DNA from: Candidatus Aquidulcis sp.
Lineage (GTDB): Bacteria; Chloroflexota; Anaerolineae; UBA4142
NCBI GenBank assembly: GCA_020723345.1
Contig: DYJA01000048.1
Coordinates: 1-48,653 of the forward strand
Length of the DNA: 48,653 nt
Direction: 5' to 3'
Position numbers and translations under genes: made by a program. Shown piece by piece: positions 1 to 6,393 of this stretch (position 1 is the stretch's first letter; each line of letters begins with the position of its first letter). The notes beneath the pieces were generated by a model. The model searched no databases and was not told the origin of the DNA. It saw only the letters and a program-made list of their open reading frames with translations.

Positions 1-177
1 CGGCAGTGCATACCATCACGAGCAAACTGTCCACCGGCTTTGGGGGACCGTACACGCTGACGCTAGGTGGTGCGCCGGCGGATGCCAAGTATCTGCGGAT
101 CTCAGTGAGTGCGAACGGCTATGACTATGCCAAGGTGGACGCGTTCTGTCTGCAAGCGCAGCCCGGAACTCCGCCGC
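1..177 (+). repeat. Intragenic duplication, copy 1 (copy 2 at 1177-1353)
   Basis: Bases 1-177 match 1177-1353 with roughly a dozen substitutions. Only one (Phe to Leu before CLQAQ) changes the protein. The repeat encodes the second half of the module that starts NLVLNPSFE. The pattern indicates a recent domain duplication kept under purifying selection or gene conversion. Confidence 0.9.
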
Positions 178-1724
178 AGACCGCATCGTTGGGCGATTTC
201 GTGTGGAAAGATTTGAACGGCAACGGCATCCAAGACAGCGGCGAACCTGGTGTCGCGGGCGTGACGGTGAAACTGCTTGGCAGTGACGGCACAACCGTAC
301 TTGCCACGACGACAACCGATGCGAGCGGCAAGTATCTGTTCAACAATCTCGCCGCGGGGACGTACTCGGTGCAGTTCGTTGCGCCGACAGGTTACACTTT
401 CACAACGGCAAATGTCGGATCGAACGATGCCATCGATAGCGACGCGAACGCGACGACCGGCAAGACGACCGCAGTCACGCTGGCGGCTGGGCAGAGCAAT
501 TTGACAGTCGACGCCGGGCTCAAGTCGACCACGCCACCGGCGACGGCGTCTCTTGGCGACTATGTCTGGGAAGACAAAGACGGCGACGGCATCCAAGATA
601 GCGGCGAACCCGGCATCGCCGGCGTCACCGTGAAACTGCTCAAGAGCGACGGCACAACCGTACTTGCCACGACGACAACCGATGCGAACGGCAAGTATCT
701 GTTCAACAACTTGGCGGCGGGCACGTACTATGTGCAGTTCGTCAAACCCGCGGGCTATACCGGCTTTACGACTGCCAACGCTGGTTCGGATGATGCCAAA
801 GACAGCGATGCCGATGCGAATGGCAAGACCGGTGCGATCAATCTGGCGGCGGGACAGAACAATCTGACGATCGATGCCGGATTGAAGAAGGCGGCGAGTT
901 GGGTCTGTGCGAACAATCTCGTGCTGAATCCGAGTTTCGAGTTGAACACGGGTTCGCCGCCGACGAACTGGACGAATGGCACGGCGGGGAATATCGGGGT
1001 GTATGTCGATGGGAAGAATGTTGGCTACATCAACGGCTCGGGCGTGATGTATCAGAACGTGAACGTGACGCCGGGGTACAGTTATACGCTGACGTTCTAC
1101 TCGGGGTCGCACAATCCGAAGAACCAGACCGTGAAATTGCAGTACTACAATGCGAGCAATGCAGCGATCGGTACGCCGGCAGTGCATACCATCACGAGCA
1201 AACTGTCCACCGGCTTTGGGGGACCGTACACACTGACGCTAGGTGGTGCGCCGGCGGATGCCAAGTACCTGCGGATCTCAGTGAGTGCGAATGGTTACGA
1301 CTACGCCAAGGTCGATGCGCTGTGCCTGCAAGCGCAGCCAGGAACCCCGCCGCCAAGCGCGCCAGGTACAGGTACGCCCGGCTACTGGATGAATCACCCT
1401 GATGCGTGGCCCTCGAATAGCATCGTGATTGGCGGAGTCACGTACTCCAAGACCGACGCGATCAACTTGATGAAAAAACCGACGAGCACGGATATGACCT
1501 ACCAGATGTTCCAACATCTCGTCGCCGCCAAGTTGAATGTGGCAGTGGGCAACACTGCCAGCTGCATCAACAGCGGTATCACGGCAGCAGACAACTGGAT
1601 GAAGGATCACAAGGTTGGAAGCGGAGTCGCGGCAAGTTCGCCCGCGTGGCAAAGTATCTCGGCAACATTCACGGCGCTCGATAATTACAACAACGGCAAA
1701 CTCTGCGCACCGGCTCGCAACTAG
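1..1724 (+). CDS. Secreted SdrD B-like repeat surface protein, 3' part only
   Basis: The reading frame is open at the left edge (GCA GTG CAT from base 3), so the true start lies upstream. Visible order: end of a beta-rich carbohydrate-binding-like module, two SdrD_B domains (each starting SLGD[FY]VW and containing NGIQDSGEPG-type Ca-binding loops and a GKYLFNNLAAGTY core), a second complete copy of the beta-rich module beginning NLVLNPSFE, then a C-terminal domain of about 115 residues starting GYWMNHPDAWP and ending DNYNNGKLC. SdrD_B domains are rigid Ca-binding spacers of cell-surface proteins; the C-terminal domain recurs in exported proteins of environmental bacteria but I know no function for it. 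No membrane anchor follows. A strong terminator follows the stop, so this gene is probably unrelated to the lasso cluster. Confidence 0.85.
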   Translation, partial: AVHTITSKLSTGFGGPYTLTLGGAPADAKYLRISVSANGYDYAKVDAFCLQAQPGTPPQTASLGDFVWKDLNGNGIQDSGEPGVAGVTVKLLGSDGTTVLATTTTDASGKYLFNNLAAGTYSVQFVAPTGYTFTTANVGSNDAIDSDANATTGKTTAVTLAAGQSNLTVDAGLKSTTPPATASLGDYVWEDKDGDGIQDSGEPGIAGVTVKLLKSDGTTVLATTTTDANGKYLFNNLAAGTYYVQFVKPAGYTGFTTANAGSDDAKDSDADANGKTGAINLAAGQNNLTIDAGLKKAASWVCANNLVLNPSFELNTGSPPTNWTNGTAGNIGVYVDGKNVGYINGSGVMYQNVNVTPGYSYTLTFYSGSHNPKNQTVKLQYYNASNAAIGTPAVHTITSKLSTGFGGPYTLTLGGAPADAKYLRISVSANGYDYAKVDALCLQAQPGTPPPSAPGTGTPGYWMNHPDAWPSNSIVIGGVTYSKTDAINLMKKPTSTDMTYQMFQHLVAAKLNVAVGNTASCINSGITAADNWMKDHKVGSGVAASSPAWQSISATFTALDNYNNGKLCAPARN

Positions 1725-1734
1725 GCAGTAAGTC

Positions 1735-1769
1735 AATCGGGGCGAGGGGAACACCTTCGCCCCGATTTT
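1735..1769 (+). terminator. Intrinsic terminator after the SdrD-B gene
   Basis: An 11-bp perfect stem (AATCGGGGCGA with TCGCCCCGATT) closes an 11-nt loop and is followed by TTTT. It lies 10 bp after the stop codon and separates the surface protein from the lasso operon. Confidence 0.85.
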
Positions 1770-1777
1770 CTAACTTG

Positions 1778-1796
1778 GCGTCACACTTGCGTCACA
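1778..1796 (+). promoter_or_regulatory. Direct repeat GCGTCACA upstream of the lasso promoter
   Basis: GCGTCACA occurs at 1778-1785 and 1789-1796, 11 bp apart, about one helical turn. The pair lies about 20 bp upstream of the proposed -35 element, a normal place for an activator site. The binding protein is unknown; the NarL-type regulator at 5719 is one candidate. Confidence 0.4.
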
Positions 1797-1816
1797 GTTT
1801 GAACGGCGCGCGGCGC

Positions 1817-1845
1817 TTGCTTGCCAAGCGTCTTCGTGGTAAAAT
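1817..1845 (+). promoter_or_regulatory. Sigma70-type promoter for the lasso operon
   Basis: TTGCTT (1817-1822), a 17-bp spacer and TAAAAT (1840-1845) preceded by TGG. Transcription would begin near 1852, so the message for the first gene would be almost leaderless (ATG at 1859). Confidence 0.55.
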
Positions 1846-1858
1846 GCACGTGTATCCA

Positions 1859-2146
1859 ATGGCGACGCTTGAATCAAGAATCAGTATTCCGCAGGATGTG
1901 CTCTTTCGCGACGTAGACGGCGAAGCGGTCATCCTGAATCTGGCGACCGGAAAATATTTCGGGCTGGATCAGGTCGGCACGCGGATGTGGGCGTTGCTGG
2001 CTCAGCACAAATCCATCTCCGACGCGTACCACGCCTTGCTGGATGAGTACGACGTGACGGCGGAGCAACTACAGCACGATTTGCTTAATCTCGTCGAGAA
2101 TCTCGCTTCGCATCGACTGATAATAGTAGATGAAACACAAACTTGA
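1859..2146 (+). CDS. Lasso peptide PqqD-family leader-binding protein (RRE, B1-type)
   Basis: A 95-residue PqqD-like winged-helix protein. It has the family pattern of a beta hairpin (VLFRDVDGEAVILNLATGKYFGLDQVG), then TRMWALL and helices containing the DEYDV turn before the last wing (HRLIIVDE). In lasso biosynthesis this protein binds the leader of the precursor and delivers it to the B2 peptidase and the cyclase. It is first in a tight operon and overlaps the next gene by 17 bp. The start was set at ATG 1859 because the upstream in-frame ATG at 1844 lies inside the -10 box; GTG 1850 is possible. There is no clear Shine-Dalgarno, consistent with near-leaderless translation. Confidence 0.85.
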   Translation: MATLESRISIPQDVLFRDVDGEAVILNLATGKYFGLDQVGTRMWALLAQHKSISDAYHALLDEYDVTAEQLQHDLLNLVENLASHRLIIVDETQT

Positions 2147-2567
2147 GACCGCGCGCGCTTTTTCTCCGATTGATTGGTGGATGCTCGCTCAAGCATGGTT
2201 CCTACTCCTCGTAGTTGATCTGGGTTTGCGTGTTCTGCCGTTCAAGCGTGTTCAAGTATTTGCCGCGCAAGCGAAGCAGCCAGATTCCGCACCGAAGCGG
2301 AACGACACCCATAAAACGATTGCGCGTCTGCAACGATTCGTCGACATTGCTGCGCGCTATCATCTGTATCCGATGACATGCCTGCGCCAAGCATTGGCGT
2401 TGCAGCGACTAGCGGGACAACGCGGCATCGCGTCGGAGCTGCGGATCGGCGTGCGGAAAGACGGCGGCGCGCTGGAAGCGCACGCGTGGGTGGAATGTGA
2501 TGAGACACCGCTTGGCGAGACAGAACGAGCTGCTAATCGGTTTGCTCCGCTAGTTTCAAAGGGCTAA
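2130..2567 (+). CDS. Lasso peptide leader peptidase (B2 protein, transglutaminase-like)
   Basis: A 145-residue protein with a hydrophobic N-terminal helix (about residues 16-37) and a Transglut_core3-type cysteine protease domain. Cys84 sits in MTCLRQALAL and His118 in EAHAWVE, the pattern of the Cys-His(-Asp) triad in McjB-type and B2-type proteins. It removes the leader from the precursor so that the new core N-terminus can be cyclised. The length fits stand-alone B2 proteins, whose leader-binding domain is a separate gene (here the one at 1859). The start overlaps the end of that gene, suggesting translational coupling. The precursor follows after about 20 bp. Confidence 0.9.
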   Translation: MKHKLETARAFSPIDWWMLAQAWFLLLVVDLGLRVLPFKRVQVFAAQAKQPDSAPKRNDTHKTIARLQRFVDIAARYHLYPMTCLRQALALQRLAGQRGIASELRIGVRKDGGALEAHAWVECDETPLGETERAANRFAPLVSKG

Positions 2568-2589
2568 AAGCCGAATGAGAGAGGAAAAC

Positions 2590-2799
2590 ATGATAAGTGT
2601 AAAAACGATCTCGCGCGGTGGTGTTTCTCTAGAATTACTCGAACCACGCACTATCCGCAAGGAATACAAAATGCCTGAGTTGATATGTTATGGCGATGTC
2701 GCTGAGTTGACCCAAGGAGGTACTTGGGGGAACCCGGAAGATTTTGTCTCTGCGACTGGCGGTGTCACTGCGCCTCCACGGTTCCTGGAGCAGAGATAG
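2590..2799 (+). CDS. Lasso peptide precursor
   Basis: A 69-residue precursor. The leader has the lasso consensus YxxPxLxxxGxxxxLT, read here as YKMPELICYGDVAELTQ. With the conserved Thr at -2, cleavage after Gln gives a 27-residue core encoded at 2716-2796, starting GGTWGNPED and ending FLEQR. Gly1 can be joined to Glu8 (8-residue ring) or Asp9 (9-residue ring). The ring would contain Trp4 and Pro7; Phe10 and Phe23 are possible steric plugs. My summed monoisotopic residue masses give about 2827.4 Da for the macrolactam, one water less than the linear core. ATG 2590 was chosen because GAGAGG lies 5-6 nt upstream; an in-frame ATG at 2575 would add five residues. Confidence 0.9.
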   Translation: MISVKTISRGGVSLELLEPRTIRKEYKMPELICYGDVAELTQGGTWGNPEDFVSATGGVTAPPRFLEQR

Positions 2800-2864
2800 T
2801 CCCATAATCAAGGATAGCAGATCAATGAGATCGGCACAATGCTTATACCGTTGGTAACCAATTA

Positions 2865-4586
2865 ATGGTTAGTGAGGTCTTTATAGTCAGATGGGATCGG
2901 GAACGAGAGACGCCGGTATTTTGCAAAGAAGGTTCAAATTCTGTGGCATTCGATGTTACCGATGGAGGTACATGTCTTTGGACCACCGGATTCATCTCGA
3001 ATCGCAGATCACTCGCGAGGCAGGAGGGTAAGAGAGACTCGATCTCTGATCGGGAACTCACACTTTACCTGCATCAAAAATATGGGCAGTTTGCGGCACA
3101 GCATATTGCAGGTCCATTTGCTTGGGTTCTTTGGGATTCCAATCGCCGGATGCTGATCGGTGCGCGAGATCGCGTCGGGATATGCGGTCTTTATTACTTC
3201 GTGACTGGCAAAACAGTCCTCTTAGCGAATCGTGTAGATATACTACTCGATTCGCTTCCATTTTCTCCAAGGATGAATTCTCGCTCAGTTGTTGCGCATC
3301 TCTGTGGGGAAACACCGCTCGAGGGCGAAACGTTCTATGAAAATGTGTGCGAGGTCGTACCGGGTGGCTATGTTCAGATTAACCGCGGATGTGTCGAATC
3401 GAAGCAATACTGGCGGATTGAACCGCAACCCGAACTCAAGTGTTCTTCGGATGCTGAATACGCTGAGGTTTTTCGTTCGCGCTGGTTCCAGATAATAGCA
3501 GAATATGTGCCTCCCGAACGTGTCGGGGTAACATTAAGCGGGGGAATGGACTCGACCACGATTGCTGCGGGAATGCGAGAGGCATCTCCAAACGCGGATG
3601 TTATTGCTTTTTCCCATATCGCTCCTGAGTTATCTGAGGCGGATGAGAGTCATTCTATCTCGGCGGTAGCACAGTGCTTGGGCATGCCGGTTGTCTATAC
3701 GCGCGCAGATGAACACTGGTCACTGAGTTCGCCCGAAGGAATCAGAACCTTGCGGGATGCGCCTTTCTATAACATCTATTATGATACTTGGGAAGTGATT
3801 TACCAAACCATGCGGCAGCAAGGAATAGAGATCGCTTTCACCGGCTCGGGTGGCGATCAGCTGTTTGGTGCTGACGTGGTTGCATATCCTGATCTATTTC
3901 TTACTGGGCACTGGATACAACTTGCTCGTCAAATGCGGGTACATTTGCCGTATTCAGGATTATCTCTTCTGCAATTCATTCGGCTAAGGATTGCCAGTCC
4001 AATCAAGCAAGCATATTTTCCAATGTTGCGAAAGCATCAGCCTCCTGTTGAGTGGCTTGGTACGGCACATCGTAGGTTATATCGCGCCTTGTCCGATCAG
4101 CCCGAGAGGTTCTCATGGAATCTGCCTGGGAAACAGCAACGTCTGAGGATTTTACGCGATCGTCAAATATCTCATTTTGCTCAGCACATGAATCTTCAGG
4201 CATCTCGATTTGCCATTCATCTCCGACATCCATTCTTGGATCATCGCTTGATGGAGTTTGCTGCCAGCCTTCCTACGAGTCAGACCTGTTATGCAGGTAT
4301 CCAGAAGGTCATTATGCGAAATGCGATGCTTGGCATACTTCCTGATGCCATTGTAGATCGGACTTACAAAACTTTGCCATTGGCAGTAGCCGAACGCGGG
4401 CTAAGAGAGCGCGAACAACCCAAAGTGTGGAAACTGCTCACGAATATGCGGGCGGCGGAACTTGGATTTGTGGATGAGAAATGTCTGCAAAAGACATACC
4501 GCGCATTCCTTTCAGGGAATGACAATGTCGGATGGCTTTGGTTGCACGCACTCTCCCTCGAAGACTGGCTGAGGCGGTACTTTTGA
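2865..4586 (+). CDS. Lasso macrolactam synthetase (asparagine synthetase-like cyclase)
   Basis: A 573-residue AsnB-like protein. The N-terminal Ntn-hydrolase-like domain (about 1-190) lacks the catalytic Cys2 of true glutaminases, as expected for lasso cyclases. The ATP-pyrophosphatase motif SGGMDS is at 225-230, and TGSGGDQLFG matches the second nucleotide-binding loop. The enzyme adenylates the ring-acceptor Glu or Asp of the core and lets the Gly1 amine attack it, making the threaded ring. It follows the precursor by 65 bp and overlaps the kinase gene. Base composition is visibly more AT-rich than the CGCG-dense genes further right, which suggests transfer of this part of the cluster. Only a weak ribosome binding site precedes ATG 2865. 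Confidence 0.92.
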   Translation: MVSEVFIVRWDRERETPVFCKEGSNSVAFDVTDGGTCLWTTGFISNRRSLARQEGKRDSISDRELTLYLHQKYGQFAAQHIAGPFAWVLWDSNRRMLIGARDRVGICGLYYFVTGKTVLLANRVDILLDSLPFSPRMNSRSVVAHLCGETPLEGETFYENVCEVVPGGYVQINRGCVESKQYWRIEPQPELKCSSDAEYAEVFRSRWFQIIAEYVPPERVGVTLSGGMDSTTIAAGMREASPNADVIAFSHIAPELSEADESHSISAVAQCLGMPVVYTRADEHWSLSSPEGIRTLRDAPFYNIYYDTWEVIYQTMRQQGIEIAFTGSGGDQLFGADVVAYPDLFLTGHWIQLARQMRVHLPYSGLSLLQFIRLRIASPIKQAYFPMLRKHQPPVEWLGTAHRRLYRALSDQPERFSWNLPGKQQRLRILRDRQISHFAQHMNLQASRFAIHLRHPFLDHRLMEFAASLPTSQTCYAGIQKVIMRNAMLGILPDAIVDRTYKTLPLAVAERGLREREQPKVWKLLTNMRAAELGFVDEKCLQKTYRAFLSGNDNVGWLWLHALSLEDWLRRYF

Positions 4587-5563
4587 GCGACACCTCACGA
4601 CCCCGGTCGTACTCCGTCTACGGCTTGGTTCTCCAAACCGATCTGGATTTCGCCGACATATTGCCGCTCAGCCCCAAGCCCGCTGACCTAGTTTACCGCG
4701 TCTCCCAGTCTCCCGATACCTGGGCGCAAGCGGAGATGGTTTTCGATTCCCCTTATCTCCTGCCGGATGGGTCTCCCCATTTGCAAATCTGGCGGAGGGG
4801 CGACGCGCTCCGCGTCCGGCTCCCCCAACTCGCCACGTACGATTTGACACCTACCTCGATTGTGTGTTATCCTAGACTTGGAGTCTCGGAGACGACGCTC
4901 CAACTCAACCTTTTGGCAGACGGACTCGCGCTGTGGCTAGAACTGCGCGGCTGTCTGACTTTACATGCGTCCGCCGTCGTCGTGGAGGGCGGCGCGGTGG
5001 GCTGGCTTTCCCACAGCGGGAACGGCAAAAGTACTCTCGCCGCGACGTTCGTACAGGCAGGGTATCCGTTGTTGACGGACGACATTCTGCCTGTCGAGAC
5101 ACGCGGCGATCTTTTTAGCGCGCGACCGGGGTATCCGCGCATGCGCTTGTGGGAAAACGAAGCGCAGCACTTTCTCGGACATTACGCGGACTTGGCGAAG
5201 GTTCACCCAGCCATCGTGAAACGCTGGGTGCCGATTGGCGCGGATGGCATGGGTACTTTTTGCGACGCCGCACAACCCTTGCGGTGTCTCTACGTACCGG
5301 AACGCCGCGCACCCACCGACGCGAATGCGGAGATCGAAATCGCGCCGGTTTCTGCGCGGGACGCCGTGATCGATCTGATTCGCTATTCGTTCGAGTCGTA
5401 CGTCGTCGAAGCGCTGGGGCTGCAAGCGCGCCGGTTGGACTTGTTCGCGCGGCTGGCGCGCCAGATTCCCGTCCGCCGGTTGAGTTATCCCTCCGGGCTG
5501 CCATACCTAGCGCAAGTTCGTGCCGCCATCCTGGATGATTTGCGAAACCTGGGATCGAGATAA
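4583..5563 (+). CDS. HprK-like kinase of the lasso cluster
   Basis: A 326-residue protein if it starts at TTG 4583, whose TTGA overlaps the stop codon of the cyclase; an in-frame ATG at 4532 exists but its extra residues only reread the cyclase C-terminus. The domain resembles the HPr kinase catalytic core: P-loop SHSGNGKST at 143-151 after HASAVV, and the metal-binding pair in LLTDDILP (about 166-167). Relatives in some lasso clusters phosphorylate the C-terminal serine of the precursor. The precursor here ends in Arg, so either an internal Ser/Thr or another target is used, or the protein has a non-catalytic role. It is co-transcribed with the cyclase. Confidence 0.8.
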   Translation: MSDTSRPRSYSVYGLVLQTDLDFADILPLSPKPADLVYRVSQSPDTWAQAEMVFDSPYLLPDGSPHLQIWRRGDALRVRLPQLATYDLTPTSIVCYPRLGVSETTLQLNLLADGLALWLELRGCLTLHASAVVVEGGAVGWLSHSGNGKSTLAATFVQAGYPLLTDDILPVETRGDLFSARPGYPRMRLWENEAQHFLGHYADLAKVHPAIVKRWVPIGADGMGTFCDAAQPLRCLYVPERRAPTDANAEIEIAPVSARDAVIDLIRYSFESYVVEALGLQARRLDLFARLARQIPVRRLSYPSGLPYLAQVRAAILDDLRNLGSR

Positions 5564-5634
5564 CGGGCGCGATTTGTTATCGTCCCGAAATGAAACTGTA
5601 ACAATTCTTTACGTACCCCTCGCGGAAAATCTGC

Positions 5635-5640
5635 TACAAT
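5635..5640 (+). promoter_or_regulatory. Candidate -10 element for the regulator/exporter genes
   Basis: TACAAT lies 7 bp before an in-frame GTG (5647). No convincing -35 was found at 16-18 bp, so the assignment is tentative. Confidence 0.35.
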
Positions 5641-5718
5641 GGTTCTGTGAGATCGCCGACCATCTATCCAATCGTGACTCCCAAGCCCCCAGCCAATTCG
5701 GCGCTGGGTATCCCTGTC

Positions 5719-6390
5719 ATGACCAAAGACCCGATCCGAATTTTGCTCATCGACCGGCACGCGCTCGTGCGCGCGGGCTTGCGCGTCCTGCTCGAAAGCC
5801 GCTCCGGCTTGATCGTCGTCGGCGAAGCGTCCGACTCAGCCGAAGCGCTGACCCTGGCTGCCAAAGAAGACCCCGACATCATCTTGTACGAATCAGACGA
5901 GGAACACGCCGAGAGCGTCGATTGCATCGCGGAATTGCTGGCGGCGGCGCGCAAGGCGCGCGTGGTGCTCGTGACCGGCGGACGCAATACCGAAGTCCAT
6001 CACCGCGCCGTGCGGCAAGGCGCGATTGGCATCGTGTTCAAAGACCAACCCGCCGACGTGCTCTTCAAAGCGATTGAAAAAATTCACGCCGGCGAGGCGT
6101 GGTTCGATCGCACGATGGTCGCGAACGTGCTGACGCAATTCTCGCGTGCCCGTAACGGTCCCGCGAATCCCAATGCGGAAAAGATCGCGACGCTGAGCGA
6201 GCGGGAACGCGAAATCATCACGCTGATCGGCATGGGCTTGAAGAACAAAGAGATCGGCGAACGGCTGTACATCAGCGAGATCACCGTTCGCCATCACCTT
6301 ACCTCGGTTTTTGCCAAACTCGGTACCGCCGATCGTTTGGAACTCGTCATCTACGCGTATCAAAATGGGCTGGCGCAATTGCCGCGTTGA
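5719..6390 (+). CDS. NarL/FixJ-type regulator with Glu in place of the phosphoacceptor Asp
   Basis: A 223-residue protein with a receiver-like domain followed by a LuxR-type helix-turn-helix (LSEREREIITLIGMGLKNKE, then ISEITVRHHL). In the receiver the usual IILLDL reads IILYES, so the phosphoacceptor position holds Glu (codon 5890-5892). The acidic pair near the N-terminus is reduced to one Asp (LLIDRHALV) and the conserved Lys is kept (FKDQP). This suggests an aspartate-less receiver, perhaps locked in an active-like state or controlled by other means. No kinase gene is adjacent. It lies 3 bp before the exporter gene, so it probably governs the RiPP genes around it. The start is uncertain: GTG 5647 would add 24 residues. 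Confidence 0.85.
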   Translation: MTKDPIRILLIDRHALVRAGLRVLLESRSGLIVVGEASDSAEALTLAAKEDPDIILYESDEEHAESVDCIAELLAAARKARVVLVTGGRNTEVHHRAVRQGAIGIVFKDQPADVLFKAIEKIHAGEAWFDRTMVANVLTQFSRARNGPANPNAEKIATLSEREREIITLIGMGLKNKEIGERLYISEITVRHHLTSVFAKLGTADRLELVIYAYQNGLAQLPR

Positions 6391-6393
6391 GTA

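Noticed and set aside
1844-1846. ATG 1844 as start of the lasso PqqD-like gene
   Set aside because: It overlaps the proposed -10 box, so it would not be in the transcript.
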